Made by a program: the position numbers and the translations under genes. From an uncultured Psychrobacter sp. (lineage in GTDB: Bacteria > Pseudomonadota > Gammaproteobacteria > Pseudomonadales > Moraxellaceae), in the NCBI RefSeq assembly GCF_947495825.1, contig NZ_CANMAH010000009.1:1-64000 (forward strand): DNA of 64,000 bases. Direction: 5' to 3'. The notes below the pieces were generated by a model that was given only the letters and a program-made list of their open reading frames with translations, was not told where the DNA came from and ran no database searches. The first letter of the stretch is position 1. Every line of letters starts with the position of its first letter. Shown here piece after piece: positions 36,598 to 45,820 of the stretch.

Positions 36598-37086
36598 ATG
36601 ATAGGTAGCCAAAAAGTCATTGATTATTTGAATTTTTTGTTGGGCGGTGAGCTTGCTGCTCGTGACCAATACTTTATTCATTCAGAGATGTATGCTGAGT
36701 GGCATTACGGCAAGCTGTACGACCGCATCCATCATGAAATGGAAGATGAAACTTTGCACGCGCAAGCCATTATCCGCCGTGTTTTGATGCTTGGCGGTAC
36801 GCCAAAAATGAGCGTCAATGAGATCAAAATCGGTAGTACCGTCCCTGAGATGCTACAGTTTGACCTTGATTTAGAGTATCAAGTACAGCAGCACCTAAAA
36901 GACGGTATCGCCCTTTGCGAAGAAGAGCACGACTATGTCACCCGTGAGATGTTGGTCGAACAGCTCAAAGATACCGAGGAAGATCATGCGCATTGGTTAG
37001 AGCAACAGCTACGCCTTATCGATATGATCGGACTACCTAACTATCTGCAAAGCCAAATGGCAGAAGTGTCTCCTGATATTGTCTAG
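36598..37086 (+). CDS. bfr: Bacterioferritin subunit with intact ferroxidase site, no haem methionine
   Basis: A 162-residue four-helix ferritin. Aligned to E. coli Bfr, the di-iron ligands are all present: Glu18, Glu51, His54, Glu93 (E94 in E. coli), Glu127 and His130. The haem ligand Met52 of E. coli is Thr52 here ('EDETLHAQ'). This subunit can oxidise Fe(II) but should not bind haem by itself. The next gene encodes a subunit with the opposite pattern, 74 bp downstream, so a mixed 24-mer is likely. An AGGAG lies before the ATG. Confidence 0.92.
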   Translation: MIGSQKVIDYLNFLLGGELAARDQYFIHSEMYAEWHYGKLYDRIHHEMEDETLHAQAIIRRVLMLGGTPKMSVNEIKIGSTVPEMLQFDLDLEYQVQQHLKDGIALCEEEHDYVTREMLVEQLKDTEEDHAHWLEQQLRLIDMIGLPNYLQSQMAEVSPDIV

Positions 37087-37160
37087 TATCGTCACAGTTA
37101 TACTAAGCCGCAATATTTAGAGCACGTATCAATAGATTGAATAGATTAGGGAGAGAAAAC

Positions 37161-37643
37161 ATGAAAGGGGATAAAGAGGTCATTCGCGCCTTAAATAAAG
37201 TACTCGGACAGTCATTGATTGCGATCAATCAGTACTTTTTGCATGCACGCATCGCTCGTCATTGGGGACTTGAAGCGTTAAACGAAAACTGTTACAAGCA
37301 GTCTATCGCTGAGATGAAGTGGTCAGATGATTTGATTGCGCGTATTTTGTTATTAGGCGGTCTGCCAAACTTACAAGATTATGGCAAGATGTTTATCGCA
37401 GAAGACGTACCTGAAATGATTGATTGTAACCTGCGTTTAGAAAAGCAAAAATTTGCTATTATCACTGACGCGATTACCTTATGTGAAACCCATCGCGATT
37501 ATGTATCACGCCAGCTATTGGTCAAGCTAAAAGATGGTAACGAGGAATATGAGGACTGGCTTGAGACTCAAGAAGACTTGATACAAAGTATCGGGGTCGA
37601 GCGTTATATTCAATCACAAATGCATGATGATGACGCGCTATAA
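37161..37643 (+). CDS. bfr: Bacterioferritin subunit with haem methionine, degenerate ferroxidase site
   Basis: A 160-residue bacterioferritin. Met52 for haem is kept in 'IAEMKWSDD', but ferroxidase ligands are lost: residue 18 is Ser, 54 is Trp, 127 is Asn and 130 is Tyr; only Glu51 and Glu94 remain. It would supply haem sites, and so Bfd docking, to a heteropolymer with the preceding subunit. The ATG at 37161 is preceded by GGGAGAG; the longest frame (37137) adds 8 unsupported residues. It ends with a hairpin terminator. Confidence 0.92.
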   Translation: MKGDKEVIRALNKVLGQSLIAINQYFLHARIARHWGLEALNENCYKQSIAEMKWSDDLIARILLLGGLPNLQDYGKMFIAEDVPEMIDCNLRLEKQKFAIITDAITLCETHRDYVSRQLLVKLKDGNEEYEDWLETQEDLIQSIGVERYIQSQMHDDDAL

Positions 37644-37667
37644 AAAGCCATCAGTTCGCCATACTTG

Positions 37668-37722
37668 CCAGCTTGTTTTTTGAGTATCTTTTAGGATACA
37701 TAAAAGGACAAGCTGGTATTTT
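37668..37722 (+). terminator. Terminator-like branched hairpin after bacterioferritin genes
   Basis: A 9-bp outer stem (ccagcttgt 37668-37676, acaagctgg 37708-37716) encloses a small inner hairpin (gtatc...gatac) and is followed by tattttt. Confidence 0.7.
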
Positions 37723-37806
37723 TATGTCTACAAGATAGTTGTTTGTGATGGTAGAGCGTTAAGGTAACTATCGATTGCTTCTTCTTAAGTGCACCTAAGA
37801 CATATC

Positions 37807-39183
37807 CTAATATAAACCGCGACCATCTTCAGGCTTGAGCCGTAAAAAATACAGTCCTGAGAGAATGGTTAAAATCCCCAGTATCCAATAAGTCGTTTGA
37901 AAAGCAGCTAATGTATCAAGTGTAAAGCGTTCACGTAATAGGTTAAGCACTGCCGCCCCAAAGGCGATACCAAAACTAATCGCCAACTGCTGATTGACTG
38001 CCATTAGACTGTTGCCACTACTGGTCTGGGCGCCTTCCAAATCACCAATAGTAATGGTATTCATCGCGCTAAACTGCATAGAGTTACACGCACCCATCAC
38101 GATAAGCAGCGGGATAAACCATAGCCAGTTATCAGGGTTATTGAACTGTGCCAATAAGATGATGAGTATGCCGATCAGTAATGTATTCAACACCAAGACT
38201 TTACGGTAGCTAAAGCGCTGGATGATTTTACTGACCCAAGGCTTGATACCGATGGCGCCAATGGCGATAGGAGCGAGCAACCAGCCGGCCTGTGATGGTG
38301 AGTACTCAAACACCACTTGTAATAATAATGGCAGTAAGAACGGCACAGCGCTGATACCCAAACGAGTAAATAAATTGCCCGTGATACCAATACGAAAGGT
38401 ACGAATATCAAACAGGCTAAGCGGAAATAAAGGCGCGGCGCGGCGTTTGGCATGTGCTACATAAGCGCCTAGCAATACGCTGGCTGCCACCGCTAGCAGC
38501 AGACCATACATGCCGCGGCCTACCTGCGAGCCAAACTCTACAGCGAGAGTGTATCCGCATGCCGCAGCGGCAAACAGCCCAAAGCCTAGCCAGTCAAGGC
38601 GCTTAGTGTCTTCAAACAAAGAGGGCACCAGTTTTTTGCCCATAACAAACCCTAAAACACCCATCGGAATATTAATCAAAAATATCCAATGCCAGCTGGC
38701 ATACTGGACGATATAGCCGCCCAACACCGGCCCCACGAGCGGCGCTACCAATGCTGGTATCACTGCAAAGTTCATAACGGTCAGTAGCTTGTTGCGCGGA
38801 TAAGACTTGACCAATATCAAGCGCGCAACTGGCGTCATCATCGCCCCGCCAATTCCTTGTATCACCCGCGAGCCTATCAAAAAATCCAACGTAGGCGAGG
38901 CTGCGCACAGTAGCGAGCCGATAGAAAATATCACAATGGCGGTCAAAAAGGTGCGGCGCGTGCCGTATTTGTCGGCCAAAAAACCGCTAATAGGTATAAA
39001 AATCGCCAACGTCAGCGCGTAGCTGATGACCGCCCATTGCATCTTAAGCGGCGACTCGCCCAATGCTTGAGCCATCTGCGGCAGCGAGGTGTTTAGGATG
39101 GTCGCATCTAATATCTGCATAAATAGGGCTACCGCTAACACGTAGGGCAGGTATTTCTCTTGCGTTGGGGTTAGCGTTACCAT
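37807..39183 (-). CDS. MFS multidrug transporter, DHA2 family (MdtD-like)
   Basis: A 458-residue major-facilitator exporter with about 14 hydrophobic segments. 'LDATILNTSLPQMAQALG' is the DHA2 motif at TM1 and 'GFLADKYGTRRTFL' is the MFS loop 2-3 signature. 'GSRVIQGIGGAMMTPVARL' and 'GPVLGGYI' mark the antiporter TM4-TM5 region. It resembles E. coli MdtD in length and sequence style and would be a proton-driven drug or metabolite exporter; the substrate is unknown. GAGAG precedes the ATG. No membrane-fusion partner or regulator is adjacent; a 418-bp gap separates it from the divergent yghU. Confidence 0.88.
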   Translation of the reverse strand: MVTLTPTQEKYLPYVLAVALFMQILDATILNTSLPQMAQALGESPLKMQWAVISYALTLAIFIPISGFLADKYGTRRTFLTAIVIFSIGSLLCAASPTLDFLIGSRVIQGIGGAMMTPVARLILVKSYPRNKLLTVMNFAVIPALVAPLVGPVLGGYIVQYASWHWIFLINIPMGVLGFVMGKKLVPSLFEDTKRLDWLGFGLFAAAACGYTLAVEFGSQVGRGMYGLLLAVAASVLLGAYVAHAKRRAAPLFPLSLFDIRTFRIGITGNLFTRLGISAVPFLLPLLLQVVFEYSPSQAGWLLAPIAIGAIGIKPWVSKIIQRFSYRKVLVLNTLLIGILIILLAQFNNPDNWLWFIPLLIVMGACNSMQFSAMNTITIGDLEGAQTSSGNSLMAVNQQLAISFGIAFGAAVLNLLRERFTLDTLAAFQTTYWILGILTILSGLYFLRLKPEDGRGLY

Positions 39184-39601
39184 GTGACTCTCATTGGATT
39201 TTTGATATTAAGACAAGCAAAACGGTCTGTTTATATAGCCAAACTAGAATGGGATTGGTACAGGTCAGACGAGCAAAGGGGTACAAATAGTACTATGAGC
39301 CGGACGAACACCCTAATGATTTTATTAATAATAGGTGATAACCGGTGCAAGTTGAGTAGTATAAGAAAGAGTGGCGCAAAATAACAGTGAATCAAGGTAG
39401 CGTTTTATAAAAGGCAGTATTGAAAGCACTACACTGATTACAAGAGAGAACTTTAATGTACAGGTAAGTTCTCGCTATAGTAAACCTTGGCTTGCCGCTT
39501 AAGTCATAAATAAGCGCATGTGTTAGCTGATAAAACATTGATAACTTTATAAACGTGAACTAAATAAACATAAACTAAGAACCATACATTAAGGATATGT
39601 C
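39184..39601. promoter_or_regulatory. Divergent region MFS exporter / yghU
   Basis: 418 bp containing both promoters. The only clear structure is GAGAACTT (39446-39453) with AAGTTCTC (39466-39473). No gene is seen. Confidence 0.5.
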
Positions 39602-40456
39602 ATGAGTCAGGATAATAATCAACCTAATAACAATACTAATAAGCAAAATAAGACCTACACACCGCCAAAAGTTTGGGTACAAGACAAAGACAATGGCGGC
39701 AAGTTTGCTAGTATTAATCGGCCGACCGCTGGCGCGCGCCACGAGCAAGCGCTGCCTGTAGGCGATGCGCCTTTGCAGCTGTATTCACTCAACACCCCAA
39801 ATGGCGTCAAGGTAAATATCCTTTTAGAAGAGCTGGCCGAGCTGGGTGTCAGGGGCGCTGAGTATGATGCCTATAAAATTGATATCTCTGAGGGCGATCA
39901 GTTTGGCTCAGGGTTTGTAGACATAAACCCAAACTCAAAGATTCCCGCCTTGGTCGATCGCTCTCATGATGAGGCCGGTGAGCCTATCGCTATCTTTGAG
40001 TCGGGCGCTATCATGATGTATTTGGCCGAAAAGTTTGGCAAATTTATCCCGTTAACTTTAGGGAAGGCGCGTGCAGATTGTCTGTCTTGGGTCATGTGGC
40101 AGATGGGTAGTGCGCCTTTCTTAGGTGGCGGTTTTGGGCACTTTTATGCTTATGCGCCTGAGCCTTTAGAATATCCCATCAACCGCTATACGATGGAGAC
40201 CAAACGTCAGCTCGATGTCCTAGATAAGCATTTAAAAGACCACAGCTATATGTGCGGTAATGATGACAGCGATTACAACATCGCTGATATGATTATTTGG
40301 GCATGGTATGGACAATTGGTGCTTGGCAAGCTCTATGATGCTGCGGAATTCTTACAAGTAGATGAGTATAAGTATGTCAAACGCTGGGCGCAAAATATCG
40401 CTGAGCGTCCAGCGGTCAAACGCGCTGTAGACTTAAGCTTAAAACCTATCGTTTAA
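39602..40456 (+). CDS. yghU: Glutathione transferase-like disulfide oxidoreductase YghU
   Basis: A 284-residue Nu-class GST. It parallels E. coli YghU along nearly its whole length: 'KVWVQDKDNGGKFASINRP', 'LQLYSLNTPNGVKV', 'NPNSKIPALVD', 'FESGAIMMYLAEKFG', 'APFLGGGFGHFYAYAPEP' and 'ERPAVKRA'. The family binds two glutathiones and shows disulfide-bond reductase activity. The N-terminus carries an extra Asn-rich tail of about 20 residues ('NNQPNNNTNKQNK'), and the E. coli C-terminal extension is missing. AAGGATATG precedes the ATG. A terminator follows, so it is monocistronic. Confidence 0.95.
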   Translation: MSQDNNQPNNNTNKQNKTYTPPKVWVQDKDNGGKFASINRPTAGARHEQALPVGDAPLQLYSLNTPNGVKVNILLEELAELGVRGAEYDAYKIDISEGDQFGSGFVDINPNSKIPALVDRSHDEAGEPIAIFESGAIMMYLAEKFGKFIPLTLGKARADCLSWVMWQMGSAPFLGGGFGHFYAYAPEPLEYPINRYTMETKRQLDVLDKHLKDHSYMCGNDDSDYNIADMIIWAWYGQLVLGKLYDAAEFLQVDEYKYVKRWAQNIAERPAVKRAVDLSLKPIV

Positions 40457-40585
40457 ACAACTACTTGCTGTTGATCTAAGATATTTTTAAGGGCTTGCAT
40501 TTTTTGTTTAACTAAATTTTATTCGATAGTTGCTTTTACAATCGTGATTTTTATGAATGGTTTGTGTTTTAAGTGAACGATAATG

Positions 40586-40624
40586 TGCAGGCTGATTAGT
40601 ACAATATTAGTCAGCCTTTTTCGT
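40586..40624 (+). terminator. Terminator after yghU
   Basis: A near-perfect palindrome with 13 or more paired bases (40589-40619) is followed by tttttc. The rest of the 335-bp gap to the next gene is AT-rich and shows no gene. Confidence 0.85.
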
Positions 40625-40791
40625 GATAAATGATTGAAAAAATTCTATTAGTTGACTGAAAGTTGTTTGCTTATGACTTTACAGAATGATACATTGTAAT
40701 AACAGACCGAAACGTCAGTGAGTTGAGATAGCAAGTTACTGTGTTTATTGAAATTCATTTTATATATTTCCTCTGTTGATGAGTGAGAGTT

Positions 40792-42012
40792 ATGAAAGGT
40801 TTATTTTATAAGCCTATACAGTCAAATATGACTGCGGGCAATAATAGTATGAAGTACAAAAATAATAAGAATAAATTGGCTCGGACAAACAGTATCTCTC
40901 GGGACCAAGCCTTTAGTGGCCTATCTTTAAAAAGTATTTTTTCTACTAAAAAAATAGTATCGTCGACCTTATTAGCCATCAGTGCTATAGCAATATGTTC
41001 GACAAGTAGCGCAGCGGTTGAGCTGACGCATCAAGACTGGCAAGTAGCTTGTGATAATACGCGTACTTGCCGATTGGCAGGTTATCAAGCAGAAAGTAGT
41101 AAATCTCCCATCTCCGTATTACTCATGCGCCGTGCGGGTAGTGATGCTAATGTCATGGGTAAAGTCAAGATTGGCGGTGCTAAAGAAAGCTCTACCAAAG
41201 CGCTGCTGCAGCTGGGTAATCGTCATCGTATGTCGTTATTTATTGATGATAAAGATTTGGGCGAAACCAAGCCATTCTCAACGGTGGCAGGTGATGCAGA
41301 GCTGACCGCAGCCCAAGTTACAGCGTTACTTGAGGCGTTGACCAAATCTAGTAAGATTGAGCTGGTTATGCGCAACTCGCGTTGGCAGTTGTCTGACAAG
41401 GGCGCAATGGCGGTTATGTTGAAGGCTGATGAGGCACAAGGACGAGTAGGGACGCCAAGTGCACTAGTCAGCACCAATGGCGCGAGCAAGTCTAACAGTA
41501 GTGTACTACCGCCCAAACCTGCTCCTCAGCTACGTCTCGTCGTGCCTAATATTAGAGCCACTTCAAGCCGTAAAGAGAAGTTTAGTATGAAGCCCTCACA
41601 GTTATCTGCATTGACAAAAGGCACGATAGCGAATGTAGATACTGACTGCCCAAATCTAATGGACAAATCACCTTGGCGTATCAGTCGTCTGAATGGATCA
41701 CAACTACTAATTCAGCACAACTGCTGGATGGGCGCTTATAATGCAGGAACAGGAATGTGGGTCATGAATGATAAAAAACCCTACGATCCAGTGTTGATAA
41801 CCACTGAGGCGACCGATTATGCGAATGGTAAGATTAGTTCTGTACAAAAAGGCCGCGGTATTGGTGATTGCCTAAATAAAACCGACTGGATATGGACTGG
41901 CAAGAGTTTTGTAAAAAGTCATGAGAGTAGTACGGGGCTGTGCCGTATGATTGAAGCAGGCGGAGCATGGCAGCTGCCAACCTATGTATCTGAGGTCAAT
42001 ACCCTGCGTTAA
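40792..42012 (+). CDS. DUF1176 secreted protein
   Basis: A 406-residue protein. The basic N-terminus is followed by a hydrophobic signal segment ('VSSTLLAISAIAIC') and a probable cleavage near 'TSSAAVE'. The mature start 'LTHQDWQVACDNTRTCRLAGYQ' is the DUF1176 signature, and paired cysteines recur near the C-terminus ('GDCLNKTDWIWTGKSF', 'LCRMIEAGGAWQLPTYV'). Function is unknown; it is probably periplasmic with disulfides. I use the ATG at 40792, which follows GAGTGAGAG; a GTG at 40783 is also in frame. The signal lies unusually far in (about residue 47), so a start further inside is possible. Confidence 0.82.
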   Translation: MKGLFYKPIQSNMTAGNNSMKYKNNKNKLARTNSISRDQAFSGLSLKSIFSTKKIVSSTLLAISAIAICSTSSAAVELTHQDWQVACDNTRTCRLAGYQAESSKSPISVLLMRRAGSDANVMGKVKIGGAKESSTKALLQLGNRHRMSLFIDDKDLGETKPFSTVAGDAELTAAQVTALLEALTKSSKIELVMRNSRWQLSDKGAMAVMLKADEAQGRVGTPSALVSTNGASKSNSSVLPPKPAPQLRLVVPNIRATSSRKEKFSMKPSQLSALTKGTIANVDTDCPNLMDKSPWRISRLNGSQLLIQHNCWMGAYNAGTGMWVMNDKKPYDPVLITTEATDYANGKISSVQKGRGIGDCLNKTDWIWTGKSFVKSHESSTGLCRMIEAGGAWQLPTYVSEVNTLR

Positions 42013-42571
42013 GACAGCTATATAGGTTTACAAAACCCTATTATCAATTGATAAGCATTATGTTTTTATCAATGCATTAAAAAATAGGTACTGATAGCAG
42101 TTTCATTATGCTATACTACGTCGCCACGAAAGTTTAGGCTTTTGTGAATTATGAGATTGATAACATCGCCTGCGATTTTGGGTCTAGGATTGACCATTAG
42201 TAATTGTTGCCGATGATTTTGTGTACTTAAATAACATTTTATAAAACCTCAGTTATTTTTGACTCATATCTTATCTATTGCCCTATGATTGTGGGCTAGA
42301 TTGGTTGCTATTCGCCCTTATCTGCTTTGGATAAAGCATCGATAATGTGCCTATATCAGACAAGGATAAGACACTCGGCACTACCACCAAAATACGTCAG
42401 ACAGCACGCACGCATTTATTTTAAAAGCTTAGCTCTAGCAGCTTGGCTTTTGATTATCGACACTTTTTTGTGTTTCGGTAATGTTTAATAAAGGCAGCAT
42501 GGTGAACGGTTATCAGTGGTATGCATCAAGCTTGCTGAATGTACAGCAGCTTATACTTACCAAGGATCCTC
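42013..42571. promoter_or_regulatory. Long leader region before the DEAD-box helicase gene
   Basis: 559 bp with no protein gene. A hairpin ATTGATAA...TTATCAAT (42045-42072) may end the DUF1176 transcript. A -10-like TATACT lies at 42112-42117, which would give a leader of about 450 nt. Further in, AAAAGC...GCTTTT and ACAC-T6-GTGT structures lie near 42421-42475. A long structured 5' UTR, as in cold-shock helicase mRNAs, is plausible but not proven. Confidence 0.5.
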
Positions 42572-44224
42572 ATGACTGATATCTTATCTACCATCGCCGC
42601 TGAAAACGGCATCATCGAAAGTACTGATTCTTCAAACACTGACACCTCTAATACTGATACTAATAATCAAGCGGCTACTACTGACGCTGCCAAAGAAGAT
42701 CAAGTTACCTTTACTGACCTTAATATTGCCAAGCCGATTTTGACCGCGCTTGATCGTATTGGTTATACCAATCCAACACCTATCCAAGCACAAGCCATTC
42801 CTTTCGCTCTGCAAGGTCGCGACTTATTATTGTCTGCCCAAACCGGTAGTGGTAAGACCGCCGCTTTTGTTATCCCTGTACTCGATCGCCTAAGCCGTGC
42901 GACTAGCTTCGATAAGCTAACCAAAGCCCTTATCCTAACGCCAACGCGCGAGCTTGCTCAGCAAGTACATGACAGCGTGCGCACGTATTCTAAAGACATG
43001 CGTGGTCTATTCTGTGTGCCATTGGTCGGCGGTGCGCCATACAACGGTCAGATCACAGCCTTAAGAAAAGGCGTACAGGTCATCGTCGCCACGCCTGGTC
43101 GTTTGCTTGACCATATCAAAGCAGGCCGTGTCGACTTATCTAACCTTGAAGTACTTGTGCTTGATGAAGCAGACCGTATGCTAGACATGGGTTTTGCTGA
43201 TGACATCAGTGATATCTTAAGCGCTGCGCCAACCGATCGTCAGACAATTATGTGTTCAGCCACTTGGGATGGTCCTGTCGGCAAAATCGCTGCCAGCTTT
43301 ACCAAAAACCCTGAGCGCGTGTCTATCAAAGTTGAGTCAGCACATATCGAAGAAAAAGTGTACTACTGTGACGACTTTGAGCATAAAAACAGACTGCTTG
43401 ATAAAGTCGTTTGCCAACCAGAGATGGATCAAATTATTATCTTTGCCGCGACCAAACGCAGTACAGAAAAGCTGGCCAAGTCGCTACAAGAGCAAGGCCA
43501 TAAAGCCAGCTTTTTACATGGCGACTTGCCGCAAAGCAAACGTAACCGTATCGTGCAAGACTTGCGTAATGGTAAATGCAAAATCTTAGTGGCGACTGAC
43601 GTTGCTGCCCGTGGTCTAGACGTGCCAGCTATCTCGCACGTCATCAACTATGATCTACCGCGTCAGACTGAAGACTACGTCCACCGTATTGGCCGTTGTG
43701 GCCGTGCTGGTCGTACAGGTGTGGCTATCAGCTTATGTAGCATGGATGATCGTCCACAGCTAAATGCTATCAACCGTTATCTTGATCGTAAAATGGAAGT
43801 CTGTGTCATCGAAGGCATGGAGCCAAAGAAAACGTACGTACCGAGTGAAAACAAAGGTCGCGGTCGTGGCCGTGGTCGCGGACGTTCTAACGGTGGTGGT
43901 CAAGGCCGTGGCCGTTCAAGCGGCGGTTATGCTGGCAAGTCTACTGGCGGTGGTCGTGGTCGCTCAAGTGATCGCGCAGCCACTGGTCAACGTGCCAGCA
44001 ACGATAGCGGCTATCAAGGCAAACCAAATGAGCGCTCAGGCGGCAAGCCTTACCAAGGCAAGCGTAGTGGTCCTAACCGCGGTGACGGCAATAGCGCACC
44101 GCGCGGTGATCGCGCCGCCTCTGGCCGTGGTCGTCCGAGTGGCAGTCAAGGTCGTCCAACAGGTCGCTCTGACAGCCGTGGTCAAGGCCGTCCAACTGGC
44201 GGTAACCGTGGTAGAAACTCGTAA
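42572..44224 (+). CDS. DEAD-box ATP-dependent RNA helicase with RG-rich tail
   Basis: A 550-residue helicase. Motifs are in order: Q-motif 'NPTPIQAQAIP', I 'AQTGSGKTAAF', Ia 'PTRELAQQ', Ib 'TPGRLLDH', II 'VLDEADRMLDMGF', III 'SAT', V 'ATDVAARGLDVP' and VI 'HRIGRCGRAGRTG'. Residues 1-50 are a Ser/Thr/Asn/Asp-rich tail ('SSNTDTSNTDTNN'). From about residue 430 to the end runs a Gly/Arg/Ser RGG-like tail that should bind RNA. It is probably a RhlE/CsdA-like helicase for ribosome assembly, mRNA decay or cold adaptation. The ATG at 42572 has AAGGA 5 bases upstream; a longer frame from 42539 is not supported. Confidence 0.93.
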   Translation: MTDILSTIAAENGIIESTDSSNTDTSNTDTNNQAATTDAAKEDQVTFTDLNIAKPILTALDRIGYTNPTPIQAQAIPFALQGRDLLLSAQTGSGKTAAFVIPVLDRLSRATSFDKLTKALILTPTRELAQQVHDSVRTYSKDMRGLFCVPLVGGAPYNGQITALRKGVQVIVATPGRLLDHIKAGRVDLSNLEVLVLDEADRMLDMGFADDISDILSAAPTDRQTIMCSATWDGPVGKIAASFTKNPERVSIKVESAHIEEKVYYCDDFEHKNRLLDKVVCQPEMDQIIIFAATKRSTEKLAKSLQEQGHKASFLHGDLPQSKRNRIVQDLRNGKCKILVATDVAARGLDVPAISHVINYDLPRQTEDYVHRIGRCGRAGRTGVAISLCSMDDRPQLNAINRYLDRKMEVCVIEGMEPKKTYVPSENKGRGRGRGRGRSNGGGQGRGRSSGGYAGKSTGGGRGRSSDRAATGQRASNDSGYQGKPNERSGGKPYQGKRSGPNRGDGNSAPRGDRAASGRGRPSGSQGRPTGRSDSRGQGRPTGGNRGRNS

Positions 44225-44278
44225 TAACGCTAGCTTTAACGGTTAATAAAGTCATTTATTTAGCCATATAGCGTAGCA

Positions 44279-44313
44279 TTAAAAGCCAGATAACGAATAT
44301 CTGGCTTTTTTGT
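44279..44313 (+). terminator. Terminator after the helicase gene
   Basis: A 12-bp perfect stem (44281-44292, 44298-44309) with a 5-base loop and a T-run. Confidence 0.92.
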
Positions 44314-44414
44314 GTCTATTCCATTTAGGGTTTGGCCAAATAGCAGCTTGCACCTATTTTTTGCCTTGTCTATACTGACAAACTTTGACTGATCGTATAC
44401 TCCGGAGCCTTTTG

Positions 44415-45659
44415 ATGCCCGCCACCTCAAGTTTTGCAATTGATAGCCTGCCGTTAGCCTTTGGTATTATCATGGCCATTATCGGCTTGGTGTTTTATAC
44501 CCAAGGGCTGCCTGGCAAGTTTTGGCGACGTTTTTATGCCGTATTGCCCGGCATCGTACTGTGCTGCTTTATACCAGCGACCCTCAACAGCTTGGGCGTC
44601 TTCGCTGATGGTGTCGGCTCGCAGATTTATGGCTTTACCGCTACTTACCTTTTGCCAGCCAGCTTACTACTGATGACCCTGTCGATGGATGTGCCCAAGA
44701 TATTGGGGTTGGGCTGGAAGGCGATTGCCATGTTTTTTGCCGCCAGTATCGCCATTATCATCAGTGGACCGATCAGCTTAGGTATCGCCAAATGGGTGTC
44801 GCCCAGTATGTTTACCGATGACACCTTGTGGCGCGGGTTTTCGGCAGTGGCGGGCAGCTGGATCGGCGGCGCGGCCAACCAAGCGGCGATGAAGGAGCTG
44901 TTTGGGGTCAGTGATGACTTGTTTGGCATGATGATTCTGGTCGATACCACCAACGCTTCGCTGTGGTTACTCGCGATACTCATCATGGCCAAACACAGCG
45001 ATAAAATTGATAGATTGTTAAAAGCTGATAGCAGCAGTATCGACAAAGTCATCACTGCAGTTGAGAGCTATGAGCGCCACCATGCGCGTCCAGCGACTTT
45101 AAATGACCTCATGGTGATGTTTGGCTTATGCTTTGCCATGGTAGGGGTAGCGCACTTTTTGGGCGGGCAAATTGCAGGGTTCTTTGCGCCTTATAGCTGG
45201 GCGGTACAGTACAGCTTTGCCAGTAGCTTCTTTTGGATGGTGGTCATCATTACCATCATAGGGGTGATCTTCTCTTTTACCAAAATTCGCCGGCTTGATC
45301 ATGTGGGCGCCTCCAAAATCGGTACGGTATTTATCTTTGTCCTGATTGCGGCTATCGGCATGCAAATCAATCTTGCCGGTATTGTCTCGCAGTGGCGACT
45401 ATTACTCATTGGCCTGCTATGGATGAGTATTCACGTTGTCATTATCTTTGCTGTCGCAAGGCTCATTCGTGCGCCGTTTTTCTTTTTGGCAGTCGGCTCC
45501 AATGCCAATACAGGCGGCGCGTCATCAGCACCGATTGTCGCTACTGCCTTTCATCCATCACTCGCACCAGTTGGGGTATTTTTGGGTATTCTTGGCTATG
45601 CGGTCGGTACCTTTGGCGGTTATATCAGTACGCAAATGATGCGGCTGGTAGTAGGCTAA
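44415..45659 (+). CDS. DUF819 family integral membrane protein
   Basis: A 414-residue protein with about ten hydrophobic segments, of the DUF819 (YjcL-like) family. Recognisable blocks are 'GSWIGGAANQAAMKELFG', 'MILVDTTNASLWLLAILIMA' and the C-terminal 'VGSNANTGGASSAPIVATAF'. Transport is inferred from the repeated membrane organisation; no substrate is established to my knowledge. The ATG at 44415 has CCGGAG upstream; the longest frame from 44385 adds 10 residues without a ribosome-binding site. It is flanked by terminators on both sides, hence monocistronic. Confidence 0.85.
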   Translation: MPATSSFAIDSLPLAFGIIMAIIGLVFYTQGLPGKFWRRFYAVLPGIVLCCFIPATLNSLGVFADGVGSQIYGFTATYLLPASLLLMTLSMDVPKILGLGWKAIAMFFAASIAIIISGPISLGIAKWVSPSMFTDDTLWRGFSAVAGSWIGGAANQAAMKELFGVSDDLFGMMILVDTTNASLWLLAILIMAKHSDKIDRLLKADSSSIDKVITAVESYERHHARPATLNDLMVMFGLCFAMVGVAHFLGGQIAGFFAPYSWAVQYSFASSFFWMVVIITIIGVIFSFTKIRRLDHVGASKIGTVFIFVLIAAIGMQINLAGIVSQWRLLLIGLLWMSIHVVIIFAVARLIRAPFFFLAVGSNANTGGASSAPIVATAFHPSLAPVGVFLGILGYAVGTFGGYISTQMMRLVVG

Positions 45660-45703
45660 GATTAAAAATATCTCTTTAGGTTGCTAATACGTATCATTTC
45701 ATA

Positions 45704-45733
45704 ACAAAAAGCCGACTTAATTGTCGGCTTTTT
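45704..45733 (+). terminator. Terminator after the DUF819 gene
   Basis: A perfect 11-bp stem (AAAAAGCCGAC at 45706-45716 with GTCGGCTTTTT) around a 6-base loop; the T-run is part of the stem. Confidence 0.92.
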
Positions 45734-45820
45734 AATTATACCATCGTTAGTGAGATATTGAACGACTGGTCAAAATGAATCTTAAAAGTCACAATAACGA
45801 GAAGATACAAGGATAAAATT

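Noticed and set aside
43764-44246. 160-residue Ala/Val-rich frame overlapping the end of the helicase gene
   Set aside because: It is the +2 shadow of the Gly/Arg repeat region; composition is an artefact of the GGT/CGT codons.
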